Shown: positions 9,077-17,311 of the stretch, piece by piece
How positions within the stretch are numbered: the first letter of the stretch is position 1
Layout: each line of letters begins with the position of its first letter
From: Cryptobacterium curtum DSM 15641
GTDB taxonomy: Bacteria; Actinomycetota; Coriobacteriia; Coriobacteriales; Eggerthellaceae
Length of the DNA stretch: 64,000 nt
NCBI RefSeq assembly: GCF_000023845.1
Contig: NC_013170.1
Coordinates: 744,001 to 808,000 of the forward strand
Reading direction: 5' to 3'
Position numbers and translations under genes: made by a program
The notes under the pieces: generated by a model
The model's input: the letters and a program-made list of their open reading frames with translations, nothing else
The model's database searches: none
Told to the model about the DNA's origin: nothing

Positions 9077-11512
9077 ATGCAAAACACGATGCGGACAGGT
9101 GCGGTTGGTACCATCGTGCGCCTAGCATGTTCGGTGGGGGTAGCTGCTGCTTGCGGCGCTTTTGCCTTAACCGTTCATCCTGTACCCGCGAGTGCTACTC
9201 CTGCCTATGGAGGTTTGGTACCGACATCTCAGCCGGATGGTACGACCTTTAATTCGCGTTTGGTGGGTAATGAAAACTTTCACTACCGTATAACCGACGA
9301 AGGCGCGATTGTTCAGCAAGATCCTGAAAGTGGTACTTGGTATCAGGTTGTTATGGAATCTCAGAACAACCTTTCATTAGGTGCTCTTGCTCAGAACGAA
9401 AAAGAATCTCATGCGCTCGGCGCCGACGATCTCGCGTCTGACACGGTTAAAAAGCAACTGTATGCATTAGGCGGTGCCTCATATACACCGGCTCCGGCAT
9501 TTGACCCGCAGAGTGTGGTGACACTCGATAAGATTCGTGAAACTCAATCGCTTGATAACGGTAAACTTTCACGATCGGCGCGATCGACTGATGGGACAAC
9601 CTCACTTCCGTTAGTTACAATTATGGTTGGCTTTGAAGATGAGCCTTATAACAGCGATTACGATTGGTCAAAGCAGTTCTTCAAAGGTGATTACAGTATT
9701 ACTTCATTTTATCGAGAATCATCAAATGGCAAGTTTACTTGGCTTCCCATTGAAGAAACAAGTGCTTATGGCGTCGATGGAAATACAAATAAGTCTGATA
9801 TATCTAACGATGGTGTCGTGCATGTAACTCTGTCGCAAAAATATGGAAACGTGGGCGATAGTGGCAGTGATGAATATTGGGATACTTTGCGTGCGGCGTT
9901 TAAAGAAGCAGCCAAATATGTTGACTTTGCTGCTTACGACAAGAACGGTAACGGCGTGCTTGACCAGACCGAAATCGGTATTGGTATTGTGTTAGCTGGT
10001 TACGATCAATCTGCTGGTTATACGCCCGTGGGCCATCATTCTATCTGGCCCCATAAGTGGTACTTCCAAGATCCGTATGCCGTAACCAGTTCAAGTGGAT
10101 CAGTTTCGATATCGTCATATGTCCTTCAGGCTGAAACGGAATCAACGCGCCAAGGCGAAGAACATCAGAGTGGCATTGGTGCACTTGGTCATGAATTGGG
10201 TCATTATCTGGGATTACCCGACCTCTACGATACGAGTGATGGCACGGGTGCCTGGTCGGACTACACCGTTGGCTATCTTTCAATGATGGATGGCGGCTCG
10301 TGGGGTCGCACGTCATCGGGGGAATATCGCCCCACGTTCTTTGATGCCTATTGCCGCTATATGCTTGGCTACATCGATCCTGAAGAAATCAGCAAGGATG
10401 GCACTTATACCGCAACGTCGCAAAAGAGCGATGCGGGCTTTAAGTCCTATATCATTCGTGTTAACGATGATGAATACTATCTTGTTGAGAATAGGCAATA
10501 CGAATCATTTGACGAGGGAATGGAAGCAGCTTTCACAAGCGGTTCGGTGAGAAATACCGCCGCTGACGGTCAGCCTTCAAATGGGTATTCCTATACAAAC
10601 CCAACAGGTGGGCTGGTTGTCTGGCATATCGATAACGGTATCGCCGTCAACAATGGTCTCGTAACACCGTCTGATCCGTCGCTGTCTAATACGGTTAACG
10701 TCAAGAAGCATCGTCCAGGCATTATGCCGGCATATTACGAAGTGTCGAGTGTTGCTGCTGGTCGGCCGCTACAAAATCTTCCGTTCATGAACGCCAACAC
10801 CAATAAGCAGGTGGGCAGCGATCCTCTGAAAGTGCTTGCTTATAATGCCTGTGCACTCCCGTCTGAACGCACGGATACAGGTATTCGTATTTCTACTGCG
10901 GCCGCGGGTGCTCAGTCGATGGACTTTACCGTTGACTTCCCTAATCCTGTTAATCCGCCCACACCTGGTTGGCACCAGGATGAAGCCGGCACGTGGACCT
11001 ATGTGATCGACGACGGTACGCTGGCAACAGGATGGCAGGACATCAACGGAAGTCACTATTGGTTCGACGAGGCTGGTTCGATGGCAACTGGTTGGAAACA
11101 ACTCGACGGTACCTGGTATTATCTGCAGAGTTGGGGTGGTACGGCCCTTGGCTGGGCATCAATTGATGGTAGCTGGTACTGGTTTGACGCAAATGGTGCG
11201 ATGGCTACTGGTTGGAAGCAGCTTGATGGCTCTTGGTATTATCTGCAGAGTTGGGGTGGAGCTGCCGTTGGTTGGCAGCAGGTTGATGGCGCCTGGTATC
11301 ACTTTGATGCGTCAGGTGTTATGCAAACTGGCTGGCTGTACTCTGACGATAGCTGGTACTACCTTAATGCCGACGGCGCTATGGTAACTGGCTGGTGTGA
11401 AATCGACGGTTCGTGGTATTACCTGAAAGATTCAGGTGCTATGGCAACTGGACTGTATGTAATCAATGGCGTTACGCATCGTTTTGCGAGTTCTGGCGCC
11501 TGGTTGAGCTAG
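9077..11512 (+). CDS. Secreted M6-family metalloprotease with cell-wall-binding repeats
   Basis: 811 residues. A long signal peptide (about 1-45, with PASATPA as the likely cleavage region) precedes a propeptide and an M6 (immune inhibitor A-like) protease domain. The zinc site is GHELGHYLGLPDLYD, with HELGH at residues 372-376, and YLSMMDGGSWG matches the Met-turn region. A calcium-binding EF-hand-like loop DKNGNGVLDQTE begins at residue 288. From residue 631 to the end there are nine 20-residue cell-wall/glucan-binding-type repeats (GW..IDGSWYYF pattern). The enzyme should be exported and attached non-covalently to the cell surface, degrading host or dietary protein. ATG 9077 follows GAGAGGAAGGAA. 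In a peptide- and arginine-fermenting organism it would supply substrate. Confidence 0.9.
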   Translation: MQNTMRTGAVGTIVRLACSVGVAAACGAFALTVHPVPASATPAYGGLVPTSQPDGTTFNSRLVGNENFHYRITDEGAIVQQDPESGTWYQVVMESQNNLSLGALAQNEKESHALGADDLASDTVKKQLYALGGASYTPAPAFDPQSVVTLDKIRETQSLDNGKLSRSARSTDGTTSLPLVTIMVGFEDEPYNSDYDWSKQFFKGDYSITSFYRESSNGKFTWLPIEETSAYGVDGNTNKSDISNDGVVHVTLSQKYGNVGDSGSDEYWDTLRAAFKEAAKYVDFAAYDKNGNGVLDQTEIGIGIVLAGYDQSAGYTPVGHHSIWPHKWYFQDPYAVTSSSGSVSISSYVLQAETESTRQGEEHQSGIGALGHELGHYLGLPDLYDTSDGTGAWSDYTVGYLSMMDGGSWGRTSSGEYRPTFFDAYCRYMLGYIDPEEISKDGTYTATSQKSDAGFKSYIIRVNDDEYYLVENRQYESFDEGMEAAFTSGSVRNTAADGQPSNGYSYTNPTGGLVVWHIDNGIAVNNGLVTPSDPSLSNTVNVKKHRPGIMPAYYEVSSVAAGRPLQNLPFMNANTNKQVGSDPLKVLAYNACALPSERTDTGIRISTAAAGAQSMDFTVDFPNPVNPPTPGWHQDEAGTWTYVIDDGTLATGWQDINGSHYWFDEAGSMATGWKQLDGTWYYLQSWGGTALGWASIDGSWYWFDANGAMATGWKQLDGSWYYLQSWGGAAVGWQQVDGAWYHFDASGVMQTGWLYSDDSWYYLNADGAMVTGWCEIDGSWYYLKDSGAMATGLYVINGVTHRFASSGAWLS
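10967..11509 (+). repeat. Nine tandem cell-wall-binding repeats within the protease gene
   Basis: Units of 20-21 codons, each beginning Gly-Trp (the last is Gly-Leu). Units 3 and 5 are nearly identical at DNA level (around 11089 and 11209, 120 bp apart), indicating duplication of a two-unit block. The pattern matches choline/glucan-binding repeats of surface proteins in Gram-positive bacteria. Confidence 0.9.
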
Positions 11513-11542
11513 TACAGTGAAATGACTGCTGGAAGATGCGTT

Positions 11543-12286
11543 TCATCTGTGGGGGTGAGGCGCATTTTCTGTTTCGATAAGATTTTTTATAACCTGAGAA
11601 GCGGCGATCATTCCAGCAGTTGCAGGCACAAAGATAGCGCTTGCAGGTGGAGTACCACGTTTAACGGGTGTGGTATGCCCATCAGCTGCGCCGGGCATAC
11701 GTGATTGCTCTGTCGAATAAACAACTGGTACGTGGTGTATTCCGCGTCGCCGTAATTCCTTACGCAGAATGCGCGCAAGCGGACAGATACGTGTTTCAGC
11801 TATGTCAGCTACGGCAAGTGCGGTCGGATCAAGCTTATTGCCGGTACCCATAATTGATATGACGGGCGTCGCAGCTCGTTGTGCTTCTTCAATAATAAGG
11901 AGCTTGGCAGTCATGGTGTCAACTGCATCAATAACGTAGTCATACGAACTAAAGTTGAGGGAATCTTTTGTCTCAGGAAGATACAGCAGTTGACGGGCGA
12001 TCACGCGACAATGAGGATTAATCTCAGCAATGCGCTGTTTCATAACCTCGACCTTTGGTTTCCCAATGGTGGAGTCAAGGGCCCCAATTTGGCGATTGAG
12101 ATTTGTTTCGTCATACATATCGCGGTCAATAAGCGTGAGAGAACCAATCCCGCTTCGTGCGAGTCCACACGCTGCAAAGCCACCAACACCGCCCACACCC
12201 ATGACAATAACGTGGGATTGTGCGAGCTTCTCTACCGCGTCGGTGCCAATAAGCAACTTCAAGCGATCGAAACGATGTTCTTCCAT
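11543..12286 (-). CDS. tcdA: tRNA threonylcarbamoyladenosine dehydratase (ThiF/MoeB family)
   Basis: A 247-residue ATP-dependent enzyme that cyclises t6A to ct6A at tRNA position 37. The nucleotide-binding motif MGVGGVGGFAACGLARSG lies at about 29-46, followed by DRDMYDETNLNRQ, the adenylation region shared by E1-like enzymes. SIMGTGNKLDPTALAVADI is typical of the TcdA/CsdL branch rather than MoeB or ThiF. No ThiS- or MoaD-like partner lies nearby, which also favours TcdA. The gene is the only minus-strand gene here and ends 30 nt from the protease stop. Its promoter would lie in the divergent gap after 12286. Confidence 0.88.
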   Translation of the reverse strand: MEEHRFDRLKLLIGTDAVEKLAQSHVIVMGVGGVGGFAACGLARSGIGSLTLIDRDMYDETNLNRQIGALDSTIGKPKVEVMKQRIAEINPHCRVIARQLLYLPETKDSLNFSSYDYVIDAVDTMTAKLLIIEEAQRAATPVISIMGTGNKLDPTALAVADIAETRICPLARILRKELRRRGIHHVPVVYSTEQSRMPGAADGHTTPVKRGTPPASAIFVPATAGMIAASQVIKNLIETENAPHPHR

Positions 12287-12395
12287 TACACGAGTCCCTT
12301 CTTATCGTGCTTGTTGCGTTCATGGAAGCAATTGGCCGAATAAATCGTGTGACACTCTACCACGTCATACAGTGTAACTACTTTAAATTATCGGT

Positions 12396-12558
12396 GATAA
12401 TTATCGATAGGAATGCAGGGACTATCAATCAATCGGAATCAATCGGGTGAATCGTGCAGACCTGTTGTACATCGTTTTCCATTGCCGGCAAGATCAGGAA
12501 AAGGGGTATTATACGAAAGGTTATACAGAGGACTGGTTATGCGATTAAATGCATAACC
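12396..12558 (+). promoter_or_regulatory. Promoter, palindrome and leader hairpin before the NCS2 permease
   Basis: This 294-base divergent gap contains three signals. GATAATTATC is a perfect palindrome at 12396-12405. A promoter-like TTGCCG (12483-12488), 18-nt spacer and TATTAT (12507-12512) follows. GGTTATGC (12535-12542) and GCATAACC (12551-12558) form a perfect 8-bp hairpin ending just before the AGAGGAAGG ribosome site. The hairpin is in the predicted transcript, without a T run, so it could affect translation. I do not see the conserved core of a purine riboswitch. Confidence 0.45.
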
Positions 12559-12580
12559 AATTAAGAGGAAGGTCATCTGA

Positions 12581-13990
12581 ATGGCGGATGAAATGCAAGT
12601 ACCCACAATGGGTGCGCAGGATGCACCAGATGCAGTCTACGATGCGCGAACGCTTGGTCGACCGAAAATGTTTGTTTTTGGCTTACAACATATGTTTGCC
12701 ATGTTCGGCGCGACTATTCTGGTGCCGACACTGACCGGTCTGTCAGTTTCTGCTACGTTGCTCTTTGCGGGTTTAGGAACACTTCTGTTTCATCTGCTCT
12801 CTCAGCGTAAAGTTCCCGCTTTTCTTGGCTCTTCCTTCGCCTTTATTGCCGGGTATGCAGCGATTGCTCCTCATGGGGAAGCGGAGCTTTTGCCCTATGC
12901 CTGTTTGGGTGTTGCCTGCGCCGGTTTGCTGTACCTTGTGCTTTCAGCGCTGTTTCGAGCATTTGGCGCCGCGCGTGTTATGCGGTTTTTCCCGCCGGTG
13001 GTTACTGGCCCTATCGTAATTGCGATCGGTCTGACGTTAGCATCCTCTGCCATTCAAAACTGCCAGACGAATTGGCTTGTTGCCCTTGTTGCGGTGGCAA
13101 CGATTATCGTGGCAAATATCTGGGGTCGCAAAATGGTGCGTATTATTCCTATTTTGCTTGGTGTACTGGTTTCTTATGCTGTTGCTACTGCTTTGGGTGA
13201 AGTTGACTTTACGCCAGTCGAGACGGCTTCTTGGATTGGCCTGCCGGTCTTATGGGACAACACAGTGTTCGCGCTTGCGGGACCCTCGTTTAATGCGGGT
13301 CTAGCTATTACAGCTATTATTACAATCGTGCCGCTGGCCTTTGCCACGATGATCGAACACATTGGCGACATTTCGGCCATCAGCAGCACTTGTAACCGTA
13401 ATTACATTGCTAACCCTGGACTGCATCGTACCTTGCTCGGCGATGGCTTGGCAACGATTTTGGCATCGCTGTTCGGAGCGCCTGCGAATACAACCTATGG
13501 CGAAAACACTGGTGTGCTTGCACTGACTCGCGTATTTGACCCACGTGTTATTCGCTTGGCAGCACTGTTTGCAATTGTCTTTTCTTTCTGCCCGAAATTC
13601 TCCGCGGTTATCGAAGTTATGCCTGCCTGTGTTATCGGTGGTGTCTCACTTGTACTTTACGGCATGATTTCTGCAGTTGGCATTCGTAACTTGGTTGAGA
13701 ATCACGTCGATTTCACGCTGAGTCGCAACATTGTTATTACGGCCCTCATCATTGTTTTGTCTATTGGCATTGCGTATAGCACGGCCGGTGCTGTTGTCAT
13801 TCCTGCTGGGTCGATTACTATCAGCCTTTCGGGTTTGGCGATCGGTTCGCTTACCGGTATTATCTTAAATATGATCCTTCCTGGTCACGAGGCATATCGT
13901 GCTGTTGATGGAACCGAAGTGGCCGCCGACGATACACCAGCTGCCACTGCCGGTGATTTGCCGCTCGAAGGACCATCTACTCGTTTATAG
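12581..13990 (+). CDS. NCS2-family uracil/xanthine permease
   Basis: A 469-residue proton-coupled nucleobase transporter with about 12-14 hydrophobic segments. FVFGLQHMFAMFGATILVP near residue 30 is the conserved TM1 region. PAFLGSSFAFI and the late FGAPANTTYGENTGVLALT segment match the NCS2 signature, where the Glu and Asn of NTTYGENTG line the binding site. FALAGPSFNAGLAITAI lies between. Overall it looks closer to uracil permeases (UraA/PyrP) than to purine permeases, but substrate is not certain. The start is supported by AAGAGGAAGG eight or so bases upstream. No pyrimidine salvage gene is adjacent. Confidence 0.88.
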   Translation: MADEMQVPTMGAQDAPDAVYDARTLGRPKMFVFGLQHMFAMFGATILVPTLTGLSVSATLLFAGLGTLLFHLLSQRKVPAFLGSSFAFIAGYAAIAPHGEAELLPYACLGVACAGLLYLVLSALFRAFGAARVMRFFPPVVTGPIVIAIGLTLASSAIQNCQTNWLVALVAVATIIVANIWGRKMVRIIPILLGVLVSYAVATALGEVDFTPVETASWIGLPVLWDNTVFALAGPSFNAGLAITAIITIVPLAFATMIEHIGDISAISSTCNRNYIANPGLHRTLLGDGLATILASLFGAPANTTYGENTGVLALTRVFDPRVIRLAALFAIVFSFCPKFSAVIEVMPACVIGGVSLVLYGMISAVGIRNLVENHVDFTLSRNIVITALIIVLSIGIAYSTAGAVVIPAGSITISLSGLAIGSLTGIILNMILPGHEAYRAVDGTEVAADDTPAATAGDLPLEGPSTRL

Positions 13991-14033
13991 ACATAGTGGT
14001 AACCGCCGCTTTGTTATTTCTGGAAGGGAATAG

Positions 14034-14474
14034 ATGTACGGGTTAAAAACCGAAAGTTACTTTGACGGCGCTCACTTTCTTGCTGAGTATCACGGGAAGT
14101 GTGAAAACCTGCATGGTCATCGCTGGCGTGTTGTCGCAATACTTGGGTCGGCTTGCCTTATGCCATCTGGAGACGAACGCGATATGGTCATGGATTTCTC
14201 GTCGTTCAAGCAGACGCTCCGCGATCTTACCGCGGCGTTTGATCATACCTTTATTGTTGAAGAGGGAACCCTTGCTCCTGACACACTCGACTGTCTCGCG
14301 CGTGAGGGCTTTCACCTCACTATGGTCCCTTTCCGCACGACGGCTGAAAATTTTGCTCGGCACTTTTTCTCTAAACTTGATCAGGCAGGATTCCCTGTTG
14401 AGCAGGTAGAGGTCTACGAAACGCCAATGAACTGCGCTATATATACCCATGATGCATCGGGTGATTGTGCATGA
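14034..14474 (+). CDS. queD: 6-carboxytetrahydropterin synthase (QueD/PTPS family)
   Basis: A 146-residue T-fold enzyme. It converts dihydroneopterin triphosphate to 6-carboxytetrahydropterin in the pathway to queuosine. The zinc ligands are His14 (DGAHFL) and the pair in NLHGHRW (His27, His29). Cys23 (GKCENLHGH) is the catalytic cysteine. FDHTF and VYETPMNCA carry the remaining family residues. GGAAGGGAA lies upstream of ATG 14034. Its stop overlaps the rnhA start by 4 nt. The other queuosine genes are not in the window, so it could serve pterin synthesis, though QueD is the usual role in bacteria. Confidence 0.88.
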   Translation: MYGLKTESYFDGAHFLAEYHGKCENLHGHRWRVVAILGSACLMPSGDERDMVMDFSSFKQTLRDLTAAFDHTFIVEEGTLAPDTLDCLAREGFHLTMVPFRTTAENFARHFFSKLDQAGFPVEQVEVYETPMNCAIYTHDASGDCA

Positions 14475-14923
14475 GTCAGCGGGTGCAGCTGTACTGCGAC
14501 GGCGGTTGCCGTGGCAACCAGGGAAAAGTCAATATTGGTGGCTGGGGCTCCTATCTTATCTGGGGGTCTCACACCAAAGAATTGTTCGGCGGCGAACGCA
14601 ATACAACCAATAACAAGATGGAATTAACCGGCTGCATCGAAGGCCTGCGCGCCATTAAGAATAAAAGCGTGGGCGTCGATGTCTACCTCGATAGTGCCTA
14701 TGTCTATAACGGCATTTCAACGTGGATATATGGGTGGATGAAGAAAAACTGGGTTAACTCAAAAAAGGAACCGGTAGCAAATAAAGATCTGTGGCTGGAA
14801 CTTTTGGCTGAACGAGAAAAATTTAACGACATTACCTTTAACAAGGTGAAGGGTCATGCCGATAATGTGGGCAATATTAAAGCAGATGAATTAGCCAATC
14901 GCGCTATGGATGAAGTTGAGTAG
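14471..14923 (+). CDS. rnhA: Ribonuclease HI
   Basis: A 150-residue enzyme that cuts the RNA strand of RNA-DNA hybrids. All four acidic catalytic residues are in place: Asp10 (YCDGGCRGN), Glu51 (NNKMELTGC), Asp74 (YLDSAYV) and Asp139 (IKADELANRA). The flexible-loop His is at 129 (KGHADNVGN). A basic handle-like region (GWMKKNWVNSKKEP) is present. ATG 14471 overlaps the queD stop (ATGA); the TTG two codons earlier is not needed. Length is normal for bacterial RNase HI. Confidence 0.94.
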   Translation: MSQRVQLYCDGGCRGNQGKVNIGGWGSYLIWGSHTKELFGGERNTTNNKMELTGCIEGLRAIKNKSVGVDVYLDSAYVYNGISTWIYGWMKKNWVNSKKEPVANKDLWLELLAEREKFNDITFNKVKGHADNVGNIKADELANRAMDEVE

Positions 14924-15130
14924 CCACTAGCCGCATATCATAGATAACTAGACAGCGTAGATAACTAGACGTGTGGCTAGTGGTTACGCCGGGAAACAAC
15001 AGTGGGGTCTCGCTGCATAGATAGCCGCACGCTATGGTTGGCTGATTGGGTAGATAATCAGCCACATGAATTGATCTATCGTATAGGTAACCGGCTACTT
15101 GGCTCCACTGGGACGTTTTGCCTGTTCCCT
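14924..15130 (+). repeat. Degenerate repeats and multi-stem structure between rnhA and the SNF symporter
   Basis: Directly after the rnhA stop a 12-bp stem forms between 14924-14935 and 14972-14983. Its loop holds two perfect copies of TAGATAACTAGAC (14941-14953, 14958-14970). Related TAGATA/TAGGTA words recur at 15018, 15051 and 15084, exactly 33 bp apart. The second part can also fold. A 10-bp closing stem (15000-15009 / 15101-15110) encloses an ATAGC/GCTAT hairpin (15021-15035), a perfect 9-bp TGGCTGATT hairpin (15039-15064) and an ATCTAT/ATAGGT hairpin (15074-15088). GGGAC (15110-15114) can pair with GTTCCC (15124-15129) as an alternative to the closing stem. No known riboswitch class is recognised. 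It may be terminator, leader RNA or decayed repeat. Confidence 0.5.
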
Positions 15131-15154
15131 CGGCTGCTTTAATGCGGTATAGTG

Positions 15155-16645
15155 ATGCGCATTCCATATAAAAGCCTAGAGAACAGCAAGGATGTGATTC
15201 CCATCGCCACCGAAGAAGAATCATCTATCAGGAACAATCCCGCTTCGCGTGAACGATTCGCCAGTCGCCTCGGTTTTATTTTTATTTCCGCAGGTTGTGC
15301 CATTGGTTTAGGTAACGTATGGCGTTTCCCCTATATTACTGGCGAGTATGGTGGCGCTGCTTTTGTATTGCTGTACCTGGTCTTTCTCGTGATTCTTGGT
15401 CTGCCGGTAATGGTGATGGAATTTGCGGTGGGTCGTGCGAGCCAGAAGAGTTCGGCGCTTGCGTTTGACACACTGCAGCCAAGTAAGCGGTGGCATTGGT
15501 TTTCCTGGTGGGGCTATATTGGCTGCTTCGTGTTGATGATGTTCTACACTACAGTGGGCGGCTGGATGCTCTCGTATATTTTTCGAATTGGCTCGGGCGA
15601 ATTCAACAATGCATCTGCCGATGCGGTTGGCGCTGCCTTTACCTCATCGTTGGGGGATCCTATCGTGCAGGTTGGCTGGATGCTTGCCTCCGTCATTATT
15701 GGTTTTATCGTCTGCAGCTTTGGCTTGCAGAAGGGTGTTGAACGTATTACCAAGGTAATGATGGGCGCTCTGCTAGCTATTCTTATCGTGCTTGTTATTC
15801 GCGCTGTTACTTTACCAGGCGCACAGGCTGGTCTCGAGTTTTATTTGATTCCCGATTTCAGCCACCTTTTTGCCGGTAGTACACCACAGGAACAATGGGG
15901 AACCTTCGGTGATGCGGTCTACGCCGCCATGGGACAGGCTTTCTTCACACTTTCGCTTGGTATTTCTGCAATGGAAGTCTTTGGTAGTTATATTGGCAAA
16001 GAGCGTTCACTGACGGGGGAAGCTCTTCGCATCTGCGGACTTGATACCTTCGTGGCTATTATGGCGGGACTCATTATCTTTCCAGCTTGCTTTGCCTTTG
16101 GGGTAAATCCTGGTCAGGGTCCATCACTTGTATTTGTCACCCTGCCGAGCATTTTTAATCAGATGCCATTAGGGCAGCTGTGGGGTGCGCTGTTCTTTGT
16201 GTTTATGAGCTTTGCGGCACTCTCAACCATCATCGCGGTTTTTGAAAACCTTATCAGTTTTGCGATGGATAAATGGAACTGGTCGCGTAAGCAGGCCGTT
16301 TGGCGAACCGCGCTTATGGTGACCGTCTTAAGTGTGCCGTGTGCTCTCGGATTCAATGTGTGGTCAGGCGTTACTATACCGGCAATTGGTGATATCCAGT
16401 CCATCGAGGACTTCATTGTGTCAAACAATCTACTGCCGCTTGGTAGTCTTTTGTACGTAGTGTTTTGCGTGACGCGCGGTGGTTGGGGCTGGAAGGGCTT
16501 TCTGGCTGAAGCTGACGCGGGCGAGGGTGTGCGGTTCCCCGCATGGGCACGTGGATGGATTTCATTTGGTATACCAGCACTCATTATTGTTATTCTTGTT
16601 ATGGGGTATGCGCCCAAGATTGCTATCTGGGCTGGCTTATCGTAG
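15155..16645 (+). CDS. SNF-family sodium-dependent amino-acid symporter (first of two paralogues)
   Basis: About 496 residues with some 11-12 membrane segments. The sodium-site signature of the neurotransmitter:sodium symporter family is in TM1: AGCAIGLGNVWRFPYITGEY. FVFMSFAALSTIIAVFENLI in TM8 contains the second Na+-site serines. Bacterial members usually carry aromatic or aliphatic amino acids. The start is uncertain. ATG 15155 has no ribosome site, and a TATAGT (15148-15153) abuts it. A GTG at 15194 would give an N-terminus closer to the paralogue at 29010. A flavin-reductase-like gene follows after 39 nt. Substrate cannot be deduced. Confidence 0.88.
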   Translation: MRIPYKSLENSKDVIPIATEEESSIRNNPASRERFASRLGFIFISAGCAIGLGNVWRFPYITGEYGGAAFVLLYLVFLVILGLPVMVMEFAVGRASQKSSALAFDTLQPSKRWHWFSWWGYIGCFVLMMFYTTVGGWMLSYIFRIGSGEFNNASADAVGAAFTSSLGDPIVQVGWMLASVIIGFIVCSFGLQKGVERITKVMMGALLAILIVLVIRAVTLPGAQAGLEFYLIPDFSHLFAGSTPQEQWGTFGDAVYAAMGQAFFTLSLGISAMEVFGSYIGKERSLTGEALRICGLDTFVAIMAGLIIFPACFAFGVNPGQGPSLVFVTLPSIFNQMPLGQLWGALFFVFMSFAALSTIIAVFENLISFAMDKWNWSRKQAVWRTALMVTVLSVPCALGFNVWSGVTIPAIGDIQSIEDFIVSNNLLPLGSLLYVVFCVTRGGWGWKGFLAEADAGEGVRFPAWARGWISFGIPALIIVILVMGYAPKIAIWAGLS

Positions 16646-16684
16646 CTTTACGAGTCTGCGGCGAACATAAAGGTAGGAGTACTT

Positions 16685-17182
16685 ATGCGTGATATGCGTC
16701 GGCATCGACAATTACTTGATGATGCGGAAGCAAAGCACATTCTCGCCGACCCAACAATCCTTCATGGAGTGCTTGCCGTAAAAGGGGAAGGGGGCTACCC
16801 CTATGCCGCTCCTATTTCATTTGCCTGGGCCGATGGCTTTTTATGGATACATACCGCCTGTGCTGGGCAGCGATATGATGCCCTTACTACCGATGAGCAT
16901 GTGTGCTTTACGGTCGTTGCTGCTGATAAAACGAACGAGCAGAAATATTCAGCCGACTTTTTGAGCGTTATCGTCTTTGGACGAGCCGTTCTTGTGCAGG
17001 ATGAACAGGAACACTATCAGGGACTGAAAGCGCTTTGTGATAAATATCTCATCAGCTGGACTGATGCAGAGCGAATGGAAAAGTCATCAAATTGCCGTGG
17101 TACGGCAGTATGGCGTATAGAACCCGATCGTATTACAGGAAAAATTGGCAGTACGCTTCTAGGTAGGGGGAAGCACGGCTAA
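16685..17182 (+). CDS. Pyridoxamine 5'-phosphate oxidase-family flavoprotein (NimA-like)
   Basis: A 165-residue split-barrel FMN-binding protein. The opening MRDMRRHRQLLDDAEAKHIL and the segments GGYPYAAPISFAWADGFLWI and SVIVFGRAVLVQDEQE match the group annotated as 5-nitroimidazole reductases or PNPOx-like proteins. Members bind FMN or haem and reduce small nitro- or other compounds; the natural substrate is generally unknown. GGTAGGAG precedes ATG 16685. Together with the nitroreductase at 19265 this is the second possible nitro-reducing flavoprotein in 3 kb. Resistance should not be inferred from this alone. Confidence 0.8.
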   Translation: MRDMRRHRQLLDDAEAKHILADPTILHGVLAVKGEGGYPYAAPISFAWADGFLWIHTACAGQRYDALTTDEHVCFTVVAADKTNEQKYSADFLSVIVFGRAVLVQDEQEHYQGLKALCDKYLISWTDAERMEKSSNCRGTAVWRIEPDRITGKIGSTLLGRGKHG

Positions 17183-17311
17183 TATTTTTTAAGCTGTTTT
17201 TACTAGAAGCTACAAGGGCTATACCTTGACATAGTGTCGGATGTTTTTGCCACAAGCGATATCTGAAGACTTTTATGGTAGATAGCACGCTGGATGTGAG
17301 GAATGTGGTAT

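Noticed and set aside
12030-12377. 115-codon plus-strand frame over tcdA
   Set aside because: Shadow of the minus-strand dehydratase gene; no homology or ribosome site.
15000-15130. T-box or glycine riboswitch before the SNF symporter
   Set aside because: No T-box GGTGGNACCGCG-like tail and no glycine aptamer core could be found; only generic stems remain.
16685-17182. Nitroimidazole resistance gene
   Set aside because: The fold matches NimA-like flavoproteins, but the family is broad and sequence alone does not support a resistance claim.
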